Part shown: positions 19,928 to 29,606 of the stretch, piece by piece | Layout: each line of letters starts with the position of its first letter | How positions within the stretch are numbered: the stretch's first letter is position 1 | Notes under the pieces: model-generated | What the model was told of the DNA's origin: nothing | The model's input: the letters and a program-made list of their open reading frames with translations, nothing else | The model's database searches: none | DNA from: Muribaculaceae bacterium | GTDB lineage: Bacteria > Bacteroidota > Bacteroidia > Bacteroidales > Muribaculaceae | Length of the DNA stretch: 64,000 nucleotides | Assembly: GCA_017396945.1 (NCBI GenBank) | Contig: JAFQKI010000010.1 | Span: 1-64,000, forward strand | Direction: 5' to 3' | Program-made: the position numbers and the translations under genes

Positions 19928-21279
19928 TGAAGGAATTTACACCCGAATATCTCGAACAGATACGTCTCATTATCAAAGATAAAGACGAGGTCGCAGCATT
20001 AAAAGAATTGGAGGGTATGCACCCCGCCGACTTGGCAGAGTTGTACCAAAGTCTTGACCTTGACGAGGCTGAATATCTATACAAATTGCTCGATGACGAC
20101 ACCGCAGCCGAGGTGTTGATGGAACTTGACGAGGATGACCGCCGCAAGCTGTTGCGCGACATGCCCGCCGAAGAGATCGCCAAGCAATTTATCGACCACC
20201 TCGACACCGACGACGCTGTTGACATCATCCAGGAACTCGATGAAGAGGATCGTGATGAAATCCTCTCCCACATCGACGACGTGGAGCAAGCCGGCGATAT
20301 CATCGACCTATTGAAATATGACGAGGACACTGCCGGTGGTTTGATGGGTACCGAAATGATTGTCGTTAACGAGAATTGGAGTATGCCTGAGTGTATCAAG
20401 CAGATGCGTTTACAAGCCGAGGATATGAACGAGATATACTATGTTTATGTCGTCGATAATGATAACAAACTCAAAGGTGTGTTCCCGCTCAAAACAATGG
20501 TCACTCACCCCTCGGTATCAAAAATCAAGCATGTTATGGAGACCGACCCGGTGGCTGTAAAAGATGACGCACCGATTGAGGAGGTAGCTCTTGATTTTGA
20601 AAAATATAACCTTGTGGCAATGCCTGTTATCGACTCAATAGGGCGATTGCTTGGTCGTATCACTGTCGATGACGTTATGGATCAAGTGCGTGAACAGAGT
20701 GAACGCGACTACCAATTGGCATCAGGTCTTTCTACCGATGTGGAAACCGACGACACAATGTTTAAACAGACCAAAGCGCGCTTGCCATGGTTATTGATAG
20801 GTGTCATCGGGGGTATAGCAACGGCATGGATATTGGGATTATTTGATGAATCGTTTGCCAATAATCCCATCTTAGCGTTATTTATTCCTCTTATCGCCGC
20901 GATGGGGGGGAATGTGGGGATACAATCATCGGCAATAGTTGTTCAAGGTCTTGCCAATGGTTCGTTGGAGATTTCAGAAGCTTCCAAGCAGATATTCAAA
21001 GAGTTTGGCGTGGGGTTGCTAAACGCGACGATTTTGTCGTTGGTGGTGTTTGGCTACAACTTTTTCACCTATGGCATTCATGAGGTAGCGACTATCGCCG
21101 TGGCATTATCATTGTTCTCAGTAGTGATATTTGCTTCGGTATTCGGCACATTCGTTCCATTGACGCTTGAACGCTTAAAAATAGACCCAGCCTTGGCTAC
21201 CGGTCCCTTTATCACGATTACCAACGACATCATAGGCATGATAATCTACATGTCGATATGTAAAGGGTTGATGGCGTGA
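19927..21279 (+). CDS. mgtE: Magnesium transporter MgtE
   Basis: This 450-residue inner-membrane Mg2+ channel has the classical layout. An acidic N-domain of superhelical repeats (MHPADLAELYQSL, residues ~30-130) is followed by a CBS pair (about 135-255; GVFPLKTMVTHP, LGRITVDDVMD) that senses cytosolic Mg2+. Five membrane helices follow from about residue 285 to 450; PLIAAMGGNVGIQSSAI is the conserved pore-region signature. Its start codon overlaps the ksgA stop by one base (TAATG), so translation is probably coupled. Regulation is expected at protein level through the Mg2+-binding cytosolic domains. Confidence 0.94.
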   Translation: MKEFTPEYLEQIRLIIKDKDEVAALKELEGMHPADLAELYQSLDLDEAEYLYKLLDDDTAAEVLMELDEDDRRKLLRDMPAEEIAKQFIDHLDTDDAVDIIQELDEEDRDEILSHIDDVEQAGDIIDLLKYDEDTAGGLMGTEMIVVNENWSMPECIKQMRLQAEDMNEIYYVYVVDNDNKLKGVFPLKTMVTHPSVSKIKHVMETDPVAVKDDAPIEEVALDFEKYNLVAMPVIDSIGRLLGRITVDDVMDQVREQSERDYQLASGLSTDVETDDTMFKQTKARLPWLLIGVIGGIATAWILGLFDESFANNPILALFIPLIAAMGGNVGIQSSAIVVQGLANGSLEISEASKQIFKEFGVGLLNATILSLVVFGYNFFTYGIHEVATIAVALSLFSVVIFASVFGTFVPLTLERLKIDPALATGPFITITNDIIGMIIYMSICKGLMA

Positions 21280-21281
21280 TT

Positions 21282-21746
21282 TTATCTGATTAATTCCTTT
21301 GTTGTTTCCCACCCGGGGCGATTGTTGAAGGCAAATGCCACAAACAATCCTCCTTGCTCGGCATTATACTTGATGTGGTAACGCTCAGGCGCAAGAAAAT
21401 CCAAAATAAAGGTTGCGGTGTTGACCGGTGTGTCATACACATCGCGTGATGGCACAAACCGCTCCTCAATAGTGACGTCAAACCCTATCACTGTCACAGC
21501 CACGCTCAACGCACCTGAATCGCCAAGTCCCTCAATGCCATGACGGATGAGTGCCACATTGCCATCTTCACCAACTTTTAAAGATATTGACGGCGTGGTT
21601 ATCTCTCCGTAACTGAGTTCTCCGGCAAGGAGATGAGTTCTTGCCTCACCTCTTGACGATGGTTTTGCCGCAAATGCGACAATCATAGCGGCGACGACCG
21701 CGGCGATTACATAAAACTCAGGTGTATTTATAAATGCCGGTGACAT
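21282..21746 (-). CDS. Conserved-type hypothetical protein with one N-terminal membrane segment
   Basis: I do not recognise this 154-residue protein. It starts with a hydrophobic helix (FYVIAAVVAAMIVAFAA, residues ~11-27) that may anchor it in the inner membrane. The remaining ~120 residues are predicted to be mostly beta-strand (GNVALIRHGIEGLGDSGALS; YHIKYNAEQGGLFVAFAF). It converges with mgtE, leaving two bases between the stops. A strong minus-strand terminator of the FKBP operon lies just upstream, so it probably has its own weak promoter or depends on read-through. No function is proposed. Confidence 0.6.
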   Translation of the reverse strand: MSPAFINTPEFYVIAAVVAAMIVAFAAKPSSRGEARTHLLAGELSYGEITTPSISLKVGEDGNVALIRHGIEGLGDSGALSVAVTVIGFDVTIEERFVPSRDVYDTPVNTATFILDFLAPERYHIKYNAEQGGLFVAFAFNNRPGWETTKELIR

Positions 21747-21771
21747 AATGTTTTTATGAGAATGTGTTTAG

Positions 21772-21811
21772 AAAAAACTCCGCCGATATTGAAGTAAAGT
21801 ACCGGCGGAGT
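21772..21811 (-). terminator. Terminator of the FKBP operon (minus strand)
   Basis: ACTCCGCCG (21777-21785) pairs with CGGCGGAGT (21803-21811). The A-run at 21772-21777 reads as a U-run on the minus-strand transcript. It follows the last FKBP gene stop by 14 bases. Confidence 0.85.
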
Positions 21812-21824
21812 CTGATATTAAGTG

Positions 21825-23069
21825 TTATTTAATGTCGATAAGTTCGATCTCAAAAATCAGGGTTTCGTTTGGTTTAATAGGTCCGCCGGGCGTTCCTTGT
21901 GGACCATATCCGAGTTTGCCGGGGATATACAGAGTTGCTTTCCCCCCTTTGCCGATGAGTTGTAATCCTTCGCCAAATCCGGGGATAACCTGATTAACCA
22001 TAAACTCAGCAGGCTCGCCACGATCGACTGAACTATCAAACACGGTACCGTCGATGTGTTTGCCGGTATAATGAACAACCAAAGTGTTGTCGGCGGTGGG
22101 TTTAACATCAGAACCCGGCTCGTGAATCTTGTAGCAAAGACCCGATGCTGATTGTTTTATTGTAGGATCGCTCTTCAACAAATTGTCGATAAATGCTTCA
22201 CCTGTGCGATCGCCCATAATAGCCTCATCGGTAGATGCGGCAGCCGCAAGTTGGCGATTGACCCCAACTTGTTTCACAATAGCGGTAAGCGAATCCAATG
22301 AATGTTGATATAAAACCATTTCCTCATGAGATACCGCGGGTCGTTTAATCATCTTGGCAACAGCCTTCAACACAACTCCATTATTGAACTTAACAAATTC
22401 AAAATTACGATTGAACATTGCCATGTCACCGCGAAGTTGCGCCCCAGCCGAAAGTCCCATAGCAAAATCCTCATCATCAACAGATTTAACAAACACCATT
22501 TCAATACCTTTGATCAACTGCTTTTTGTCAAAGTTTTTATCTTGTTGGATCAAGTCTGAATTAAGACGCAATCCCACCAATTTTCCATAACAAACCGAAG
22601 ATGACTCATTAATCACTTGGCTTGAATCAGTCATTGATTTCGTTATAAGTTCATCAATTTTTTGAGTAACTTGTTGTAACTCCTGAAGTGAAACAGAATC
22701 ACAATTAAAAGCCTCTAACAAATGCTCATTGACTATCTTTGAATCAAAGTCGATTTTTGCGAAATATGGAGCTGTCTCCATTTCTGATTTAAGTCCTAAA
22801 CCGATGGTCATACCAATAAATGAGGCAGAGTCGGCATATAGGGCAGTGCGCATACCCTTCAAGAACTTAGCGTTGTTTATTACGCTGTCTCGTTGAGAAA
22901 AATCCTGTTTAAATAAACTACCGTAATAGTTTCCTAACGCTTCTGATATAGAATCGTTGAAAGCAGAAGTAGTTTCGGTATCTGTCGCAGGATTTGTCTC
23001 CTTTTGTTGGCAACCTGTCGCAACCAACATCAAAACAATCACACTTAGCGATAAAAATATCTTTCTCAT
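21825..23069 (-). CDS. FKBP-type peptidyl-prolyl isomerase lipoprotein
   Basis: This 414-residue protein is last in a three-gene FKBP operon. The N-terminus is a lipoprotein signal with a lipobox ending in Cys20 (LVATGC), so it should be lipid-anchored in the envelope. Two FKBP_N-like helical dimerisation regions appear to fill residues ~35-280. The C-terminal ~110 residues are an FKBP_C domain (VHYTGKHIDGTVFDSSVDRG; QVIPGFGEGLQLIGKGGKATLYIPGKLGYG) with the usual aromatic and Asp pocket residues. Its role is to speed up proline isomerisation and to act as a chaperone for envelope proteins. It starts eight bases after the preceding FKBP gene. Confidence 0.9.
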   Translation of the reverse strand: MRKIFLSLSVIVLMLVATGCQQKETNPATDTETTSAFNDSISEALGNYYGSLFKQDFSQRDSVINNAKFLKGMRTALYADSASFIGMTIGLGLKSEMETAPYFAKIDFDSKIVNEHLLEAFNCDSVSLQELQQVTQKIDELITKSMTDSSQVINESSSVCYGKLVGLRLNSDLIQQDKNFDKKQLIKGIEMVFVKSVDDEDFAMGLSAGAQLRGDMAMFNRNFEFVKFNNGVVLKAVAKMIKRPAVSHEEMVLYQHSLDSLTAIVKQVGVNRQLAAAASTDEAIMGDRTGEAFIDNLLKSDPTIKQSASGLCYKIHEPGSDVKPTADNTLVVHYTGKHIDGTVFDSSVDRGEPAEFMVNQVIPGFGEGLQLIGKGGKATLYIPGKLGYGPQGTPGGPIKPNETLIFEIELIDIK

Positions 23070-23077
23070 AATTATTT

Positions 23078-23917
23078 TTATTGTTGAGCTGGGATAATAT
23101 CAATCAATACAACCTCAAAATCAAGTGCCGCGCCACCGGGAACTGCATCACCGGCTCCTTGCTCGCCATACCCCAATGATGCGGGCATATACATGCGATA
23201 GTGACCACCCTTTTTCATTAAAAGAAGCCCTTCAGTAAATCCGGGGATTAGTTGACTGACGTTAAACATCACAGGATTTTCACTTTGATCAAACACAGTG
23301 CCATCGGCAAGACGACCGGTATAAGTTACAAGCACATTATCGGTAGGCTGAGGTGACGCGCCATCACCGACTGTGATAGTCTCAAACACCAATCCCGACT
23401 CGGTAGTCATCACATTGTCACGCTTTGCCATATTTTTAAGAAACGAACTTTGCACTTCGGGATCGACCGTTATGGTCGGATTTAGAATTGACTGAATGTG
23501 GGCGTCGGCCGACGCAAAATCCATACCGAGCGACTCTCCCTTAGCCACTATCGCCATCATACCTCCAACAGTAGTCATGTCGATTGTCAAACCGGCAGAT
23601 TGCAATTGCTGTAAATTTTGAATTAAAATCGCACCGGTCGCGGCACCTTGATGATAGGCAGTTTGACTTGCACTTGTAGCTTCAAAGGCGTCAACAACAC
23701 CGCGCATAAACACACCTTGAGCAATGGGATCTCCAGGGTATTCTGATTCGGCAGCTTGGCGCAATGATTGACCAAACACTGTAGCTACCGCAATTGTGGT
23801 AGAGTCGGCAGGAGTCTCTGCGGTCTCACTTATGAGCATAACTTCATGTTGGGCATAGCTCACTCCGGTAGAGAGTAGAACAGAAAGCGCCAATGCTCCT
23901 ATTTTCAATGATTTCAT
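23078..23917 (-). CDS. Periplasmic FKBP-type peptidyl-prolyl isomerase
   Basis: This 279-residue protein has a Sec signal peptide (MKSLKIGALALSVLLSTGVSYAQ) without a lipobox cysteine, suggesting a soluble periplasmic form. Residues ~40-165 resemble the helical FKBP_N region; residues ~170-277 are FKBP_C (VTYTGRLADGTVFDQSE; LIPGFTEGLLLMKKGGHYRMYMPASLGYG). It is the middle gene of the operon, two bases after the first FKBP gene and eight before the lipoprotein gene. The three paralogues appear to serve different compartments. Confidence 0.9.
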   Translation of the reverse strand: MKSLKIGALALSVLLSTGVSYAQHEVMLISETAETPADSTTIAVATVFGQSLRQAAESEYPGDPIAQGVFMRGVVDAFEATSASQTAYHQGAATGAILIQNLQQLQSAGLTIDMTTVGGMMAIVAKGESLGMDFASADAHIQSILNPTITVDPEVQSSFLKNMAKRDNVMTTESGLVFETITVGDGASPQPTDNVLVTYTGRLADGTVFDQSENPVMFNVSQLIPGFTEGLLLMKKGGHYRMYMPASLGYGEQGAGDAVPGGAALDFEVVLIDIIPAQQ

Positions 23918-23919
23918 AA

Positions 23920-24546
23920 TTATTTCTTGTTAACTTTAAGAAGTTCAACATCAAAGATAAGTGTCGCGTTTGGTCCGATAAGATTTCCTGCACCATTGGC
24001 TCCGTATGCAAGTTCTCCGGGAATATAAAGACGCCATTTTGCACCTTCGCTCATAAGTTGAAGACCTTCAACCCAACCGGCAATAACTTGAGTCACGCCA
24101 AATGTAGCAGGCTCACCACGATCAACAGAACTGTCAAACACAGTGCCGTCAATGAGTTTTCCGGTATAGTGGACAGTCACAGAGTCAGAAGCAGCAGGTT
24201 TTTCTCCGGTTCCCTCAGTTAATACCTCATATTGCAATCCCGACGCTGTTGTGGTAACTTCGGGACGTTTTGCGTTTTCAGCAAGGAAGGCTTCACCGGC
24301 GGCTTTATTTACTTCGCCCATTTTCTTGGCTGCTTCTTGTTGCTTAGCTTCAAGAGCCATGAAGTAGTTGCGTATTTCAGTTTTAGCGTCTTCGTATGAC
24401 ATTTTGGGAGTTTCTCCCGCAAAAACCGCGGCAACACCATCGGCAAAGTCGGCAATATTGAGGGTTTCAATACCCGAACTGCGGAAATTATTACCCATGC
24501 TCAATCCTAACGCATAGCTGATTTTGTCAATTTCTTTATTTTCCAT
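23920..24546 (-). CDS. FKBP-type peptidyl-prolyl isomerase without signal peptide (FklB-like)
   Basis: This 208-residue protein begins MENKEIDKISYALGLSMG, which is the start of the FKBP_N domain itself. With no signal peptide it should be cytoplasmic. FKBP_N spans about residues 5-95. FKBP_C spans about 100-207 (VHYTGKLIDGTVFDSSVDRG; QVIAGWVEGLQLMSEGAKWRLYIPGELAYG). The length and build resemble E. coli FklB. It is first in the operon, about 100 bases after the predicted promoter. Confidence 0.92.
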   Translation of the reverse strand: MENKEIDKISYALGLSMGNNFRSSGIETLNIADFADGVAAVFAGETPKMSYEDAKTEIRNYFMALEAKQQEAAKKMGEVNKAAGEAFLAENAKRPEVTTTASGLQYEVLTEGTGEKPAASDSVTVHYTGKLIDGTVFDSSVDRGEPATFGVTQVIAGWVEGLQLMSEGAKWRLYIPGELAYGANGAGNLIGPNATLIFDVELLKVNKK

Positions 24547-24652
24547 TTTACTAATAAGTTATTTTGTTAATTAATATGCTATTATTATCAATTAAATTTT
24601 TTATATGGGATTATTCTTACATGCCCATAATTACCCAATTTAAATAATATCG

Positions 24653-24660
24653 CAAAGATA
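24653..24660 (-). promoter_or_regulatory. -7 box (TATCTTTG on minus strand) of the FKBP operon
   Basis: CAAAGATA on the plus strand reads TATCTTTG on the minus strand. The predicted leader to the ATG at 24546 is about 100 bases. Confidence 0.55.
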
Positions 24661-24713
24661 CTAAAATTTCCAACAAATATAAACAGCATCACGGCTTTAA
24701 ATGTTTGTAATAC

Positions 24714-24751
24714 ATAAAAACACCCCGAAATGCATAACAGATTTCGGGGTG
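24714..24751 (-). terminator. Terminator of the second amidase gene (minus strand)
   Basis: CACCCCGAAAT (24721-24731) pairs with ATTTCGGGGTG (24741-24751) in a perfect 11-bp stem. The A-run at 24716-24720 gives the U-tract on the minus-strand transcript. It lies 22 bases after the stop codon. Confidence 0.9.
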
Positions 24752-24773
24752 TTTCTGAGAGATATTTATATCT

Positions 24774-27700
24774 TTATTTTACAAGAACTTTGCTTGCTTT
24801 GCCTCCTTGAACTTTTATGTATGTTCCGGGGGCGATGTTTTCGCCATCGACTTTCACACCTTGCAAGTTAAAGTAAACTGCGGGAGCAGACTCATCTGTT
24901 GAAATACTTTCGATGCCTACCGAAGCTGCGCAAGTGAGTTGAGATGTTGACAATGCGTTGGTAATGGTTTGACGAGCGTTGGTTTTAACCGCATAAACGA
25001 GCAAACCTTTTTGTGCCGATGCAATGTATAGATTACCTGCATGGTCAAATACCATTTGGTCAACCGACTTTGTTCCGTCCAATTTAATAGAATAACTATA
25101 AGAGAGTGATGGAGTCTCACCATTCCAAGCTACTTTGTAAAAATCAATACTAATATCAGACGAACTGCCTTCTTCAACAGCATCAACAATCACAAAGGTT
25201 GAAAGGTCGTCACTGATTGCCATACCTCCGCGTTCTGAACCACTCAATGAAGTCAATACGTCTGACTTGTATAATACCGTTCCGCTCTTATTTACAAACA
25301 CAAAACATGGTACATCGGCAGAGTTGTTTCCGCTATAACGATGTTGTGACGCAAATAGACCTTTGTCGGTCGCAAGCAAATCTCCATCGGCATTAATCAT
25401 TCCTATGCCATAGAGCCCTGAAGGACTTGCCGCATTTCCTGCCCAAGTGTCAGCTGTACCGATATTATAGTACTTGAGACCATTTTCATTGTAAGAGTAC
25501 ATTACACGGCTTGAACCGGATCCGATAAACGCAACAGCTCGTTGATATTCGGTTGTAAGCATTTGCGTAGCGTTAGTTCCGGCATTGGGGTCAAAGATCC
25601 AAACACCTGAATTGACCGCTGCATAGTTGGCAATATATACTTTACCATTGTTTACGACCATGCGGTTGGAGCGAATATATCTATTTGAGCTGGTAGATGT
25701 TGAGGCATCATATCCAAAAAGATTTGTAAGAATCTTAGACCCGTTTTTGCTAAGGTCGGGGTTGTAGCGTTGCAACCCTTGCCCCATGGCGGTCATGGTG
25801 TAGATTGTACCAAAGTTGGCACTTGTTTCATCTTTATCGATAGTCACACCGATGCGTGCATCATTTGTTCCATTATTATAAATAATAGAGTTGTCGCTAT
25901 GCACCAATTCAACCGATGGGCTGGCGGGGTTATCGAGTGCGATAGCCCAATTATAGATGCTGTCGGCAGGCATTTCGGTGCGATCCAAAATGTAGCTGTT
26001 TTCACCGGCTACAACAGCGCCAATAGATGTTACTTCTTTCCAACCGGTAGATATATTTGTCAATACCAACGAAGCGTTATCAACAGCACCTGTCGATTTA
26101 AATTTCAATGTATAGGCATTTTCAGCCGTTTCTACTTCGAGACCATAGGCAAAATGACCTTGTACGGCAGGCTCAACCACACCTTGAATTAATAGTGATT
26201 TATTGGCATTGGTTATGGTTTGGCGAGCCGGATTTTTGATAGTATATACAAGAAGTCCTTTCTCGCGAGATGCGATATAAAGATTGCCTGCATGGTCAAA
26301 TGCCATTTGGTCAACCCATTGTGTACCACTCAATGGAATTGAGTATTGATATATAAACGACGGAGTATTTCCACCCCATGAAACGCTGAAAACATCAACT
26401 TCAATATCGGCAGGATTTGAGTAACCGTCAACGATAGCAAATGTAGCAAGGTCAGAGGTTATTGCCATACCGCCACATTGTGAACCAGTCAGGTAAGATG
26501 ATAATGAACTTGAATTGAAGAGTACAGAACCGCTTTTATCGACAAATTTAAATACAGGCACATCGGCTGAGTTGTTTCCGCTATAACGATTTTGAGCTGC
26601 AAAAAATCCCTTATCGGTCATCACCAAGTCGCCGTCACCATTTATCATATTGATGCTGAATGATCCTGACGGACTGGTCGCATTGCCCGACCATGAGTCT
26701 GACGTGCCGATGTTGTAATAATTTAAACTGCTTTCGTGTCCGACATACATTACTCGACTTGAACCGGTACCTGAGAATGCAACGTTTCTCTCATAATAAG
26801 AGCTAAGTATATTGGTCGCGGTTGCAGATCCGCTTGGATTATATACCCAAACACCTGAATTGACCGCTGCATAGTTGGCAATATATACTTTTCCGTTACT
26901 TACAGTCATGCGGTTGGAGCGGATATATCTATTTGCACTGGTAGATGTTGAGGCATCATATCCAAAAAGATTTGTAAGTATCTTTGACCCGTTTTTGCTA
27001 AGGTCGGGGTTATAACGTTGTAACCCTTGTCCCATGGCGGTCATGGTGTAGATTGTACCGAAATTGGTGCTTGTTTCATCTTTGTCTATCGCCAAGCCGA
27101 TGCGGGCATTGTTGGTGCCATTATTGTAAACGATCGAGTTGTCGGAGTGTATAAGCTCAATGCCCGTACTTTTGGGATTTTCAAGAGAGATTGCCCAAGA
27201 GAATTTATCTTTTGAGCCTAAATCAGAGGCTTTGATTGTAACGGTGTTTTCTCCCGCTTTGATAGCTCCGATTTCAACCGATTGTGTCGCGCCGGTTGAG
27301 GTATTGGTCAATATCACAAAGCCTTTATTTACCGCGCCGGTCGATTTAAATTTCAAAGTGTAGTTTTCTCCCTCATTGGTCATTGACAAGTTGTAGGCAT
27401 AGTGACCTTGCACCGCGATGGTCTCTGTAGTGGTTGAAATTCGGGGAGTGGGGAACACTGTCTCATTTGCTTTAACTGTTATCTGCTCGGTCGCGTCTTT
27501 ATAATCGGGATGAGAATAAACTATGGTATATGTACCGGGGGTTACTTTGTTAAACACAAACACTCCGTTGTATTCATCGTCGGTTGTGTAAGTCGCTACT
27601 ACAGTTCCCTCACTGTTTTTAAGAGTAATGGTAGCGTTGTTGATAGGTAGATACTTGTCAAGAGTACCGGTATTGGGAGTGTAATAAGTGTGAGTAAATG

Positions 27701-28574
27701 TTTTTTCAGCATCACGAAGTACACCATAGATTGTTCCGTAACTATCTTTTTTGCCCCAACCAAAGTAGTCATTAAAACCTTTGGCATAGGCTTGTCCTTC
27801 CCAACGACATGCGTCCCAATTCATTGCTTTATGGCGAGCCGGTTGGTAGGTGTGGAAATATCCCTCAACCAAGAATCCGGGGACGCTATGACGCAAAACG
27901 CCATAACCTTGTGTTCCCCAACTTGACATGAAAGTCCAGTCGCCTTGAACATTCATATTTGTGGCGGAGTAGTTGGTCCACATCATGTGTTGGTTTTTCC
28001 ACCAATGTGGCCAACAAGCTTTAGAAACCGCAGAACTTCCTGCATTTTGTTCCGAGCCTGTGTATCCTCTATAAAGGAATAGCGGATAGTTGGTTGTGGT
28101 TCCTTCTGTTGCTGCGTTGGAGTGAATTGAAATCATCATATCGGCGTTCCAACTTTCGCATTCTGCCGCTATTTCACTTAAATTTCGGCTGTAAGCGCCG
28201 TATGTTGATCCATCGTGTGGATATGGACCATTTTTGACACGGCTCATCACAAGGTTTGTTTGACTTAAATCAAGTGCGGCGCCTCGGCGTGCCGCATTGG
28301 AATTGTTTTGATTTTTGGTGCGGTCAAAAGGGATTCCATATTCGATGAGTTTTTCCAACATCCCAAACCCTTTTTCAAGATTGGTATTTGATTCATAAAA
28401 TCCGGCAGTGTCGGTATAGGTAGCACCGCCATGAGTCACCGTACCCATGTGTCGGTCTTCACCGCCCCAAGAGCCGTGACCGGGGTTGATGTAAATGCGC
28501 ACTTGAGAGGTCGATTGAGCCTGAGCCATAGCACATATACACAATAAAAAAGCTAAGGTAAAATACTTTTTCAT
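24774..28574 (-). CDS. Giant secreted amidase-like protein with duplicated propeller-like module and T9SS-type tail
   Basis: This 1266-residue protein has a signal peptide (cleavage near AQAQS). Residues ~25-270 form an Amidase_3-like domain: zinc ligands fit His33 in NPGHGSWGG, the Glu in FYESNTNLEK and the His in ISIHSNAA. An insert-rich segment (PLFLYRGYTG) and the late VEGYFHTYQ follow. A carboxypeptidase-like Ig domain (residues ~280-375, PINNATITLKNSEG) may serve as a spacer. Two tandem copies of a ~416-residue module then run to about residue 1215, each holding GTIYTMTAMGQGLQRYNPDL and propeller-like strands. The tail (VYFNLQGVKVDGENIAPGTY) fits a sorting domain. It probably cuts peptidoglycan outside the cell or binds it. 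It stands alone between its promoter and terminator. Confidence 0.8.
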   Translation of the reverse strand: MKKYFTLAFLLCICAMAQAQSTSQVRIYINPGHGSWGGEDRHMGTVTHGGATYTDTAGFYESNTNLEKGFGMLEKLIEYGIPFDRTKNQNNSNAARRGAALDLSQTNLVMSRVKNGPYPHDGSTYGAYSRNLSEIAAECESWNADMMISIHSNAATEGTTTNYPLFLYRGYTGSEQNAGSSAVSKACWPHWWKNQHMMWTNYSATNMNVQGDWTFMSSWGTQGYGVLRHSVPGFLVEGYFHTYQPARHKAMNWDACRWEGQAYAKGFNDYFGWGKKDSYGTIYGVLRDAEKTFTHTYYTPNTGTLDKYLPINNATITLKNSEGTVVATYTTDDEYNGVFVFNKVTPGTYTIVYSHPDYKDATEQITVKANETVFPTPRISTTTETIAVQGHYAYNLSMTNEGENYTLKFKSTGAVNKGFVILTNTSTGATQSVEIGAIKAGENTVTIKASDLGSKDKFSWAISLENPKSTGIELIHSDNSIVYNNGTNNARIGLAIDKDETSTNFGTIYTMTAMGQGLQRYNPDLSKNGSKILTNLFGYDASTSTSANRYIRSNRMTVSNGKVYIANYAAVNSGVWVYNPSGSATATNILSSYYERNVAFSGTGSSRVMYVGHESSLNYYNIGTSDSWSGNATSPSGSFSINMINGDGDLVMTDKGFFAAQNRYSGNNSADVPVFKFVDKSGSVLFNSSSLSSYLTGSQCGGMAITSDLATFAIVDGYSNPADIEVDVFSVSWGGNTPSFIYQYSIPLSGTQWVDQMAFDHAGNLYIASREKGLLVYTIKNPARQTITNANKSLLIQGVVEPAVQGHFAYGLEVETAENAYTLKFKSTGAVDNASLVLTNISTGWKEVTSIGAVVAGENSYILDRTEMPADSIYNWAIALDNPASPSVELVHSDNSIIYNNGTNDARIGVTIDKDETSANFGTIYTMTAMGQGLQRYNPDLSKNGSKILTNLFGYDASTSTSSNRYIRSNRMVVNNGKVYIANYAAVNSGVWIFDPNAGTNATQMLTTEYQRAVAFIGSGSSRVMYSYNENGLKYYNIGTADTWAGNAASPSGLYGIGMINADGDLLATDKGLFASQHRYSGNNSADVPCFVFVNKSGTVLYKSDVLTSLSGSERGGMAISDDLSTFVIVDAVEEGSSSDISIDFYKVAWNGETPSLSYSYSIKLDGTKSVDQMVFDHAGNLYIASAQKGLLVYAVKTNARQTITNALSTSQLTCAASVGIESISTDESAPAVYFNLQGVKVDGENIAPGTYIKVQGGKASKVLVK
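24920..27415 (-). repeat. Tandem duplication inside the amidase gene, period 1248 bp
   Basis: Matching DNA recurs at a constant offset of 1248 bases (416 codons). For example, AAACACCTGA at 25601 and 26849, and TGACCTTG at 26155 and 27403, with long near-identical stretches around them. The two copies lie roughly at 26168-27415 and 24920-26167; exact borders are uncertain. Some blocks are almost identical while the outer parts have diverged. Confidence 0.8.
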
Positions 28575-28630
28575 GATAGGTTGTTTTTGATATTTATTTA
28601 GTTAGTATTTGTTTTATAATTGATAAGATA

Positions 28631-28638
28631 CAAAGGTA
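28631..28638 (-). promoter_or_regulatory. -7 box (TACCTTTG on minus strand) of the second amidase gene
   Basis: CAAAGGTA on the plus strand; it gives a leader of about 50 bases to the ATG at 28574. The thyA gene diverges from here; its nearest -7-like site is TAACTTCG (28757-28764), which has one mismatch. Confidence 0.5.
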
Positions 28639-28797
28639 ATATATTTTAAGAAAACCAATTTAAAGAAACTATGTTTTTCATAGAAAAACAAAATGATTTT
28701 AACGATAAATTAACGAAGAATGACAAAATTATGAGGTTTAATAACCGAAAATTGTGTAACTTCGTAGTCTAATAAGTTTCCTTAAACTCATGACACG

Positions 28798-29592
28798 ATG
28801 AAACAATATCTCGACCTATTAAACCATATTATGGAACATGGTGTGGCAAAAGAGGACCGCACCGGCACCGGCACTCGCAGTGTTTTCGGATACCAAATGC
28901 GTTTTGATCTATCAAAAGGATTTCCGTTGCTAACCACTAAAAAACTGCATCTCAAATCAATAATCCATGAGTTGCTATGGTTTCTCAAAGGTGATACCAA
29001 TGTCAAATACTTGCAAGAAAACGGCGTGAGAATATGGAATGAATGGGCTGATGAAAATGGAGACCTCGGACATATTTACGGCTACCAATGGCGCTCATGG
29101 CCCGACTATAACGGAGGGCATATCGACCAGATTTCGAAAGTTATCGACACTATCAAAAACAATCCCGACTCTCGTCGCATCATTGTAAACGCTTGGAACG
29201 TTGCCGATCTTCCCAATATGAACCTACCTCCCTGTCATGCGTTTTTCCAATTCTATGTTGCCGACGGCAAGTTAAGCCTTCAACTATATCAACGTAGTGC
29301 CGACTCTTTCCTTGGCGTACCGTTCAACATCGCGTCATACGCGCTATTATTGATGATGGTAGCGCAAGTGACCGGACTTCAACCCGGAGACTTTGTACAC
29401 ACCCTTGGTGATACACACATCTACAATAACCACTTCGAGCAAGTGCGCGAGCAACTTTCACGCGAGCCACGACACTTGCCACGCATGATTATTAACCCCG
29501 AAGTGAAAAGCATTTTTGATTTTAAGTATGAGGATTTTACACTTGTTGATTATGATCCGCATCCCCACATCAAAGGTGTAGTCGCTGTATAA
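28798..29592 (+). CDS. thyA: Thymidylate synthase ThyA
   Basis: This 264-residue cytoplasmic enzyme methylates dUMP to dTMP using methylenetetrahydrofolate, which is turned into dihydrofolate. It shows the family features: KEDRTGTGT near the N-terminus, the active-site Cys in [12 protein letters not shown] (~residue 146), [20 protein letters not shown] (~166-185) and the closing [10 protein letters not shown]-type end. The length of 264 matches the short bacterial form. folA follows after 14 bases, a common pairing because ThyA produces the substrate of FolA. Confidence 0.97.
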   Translation: MKQYLDLLNHIMEHGVAKEDRTGTGTRSVFGYQMRFDLSKGFPLLTTKKLHLKSIIHELLWFLKGDTNVKYLQENGVRIWNEWADENGDLGHIYGYQWRSWPDYNGGHIDQISKVIDTIKNNPDSRRIIVNAWNVADLPNMNLPPCHAFFQFYVADGKLSLQLYQRSADSFLGVPFNIASYALLLMMVAQVTGLQPGDFVHTLGDTHIYNNHFEQVREQLSREPRHLPRMIINPEVKSIFDFKYEDFTLVDYDPHPHIKGVVAV

Positions 29593-29606
29593 TCCCACTG
29601 TTCCTT

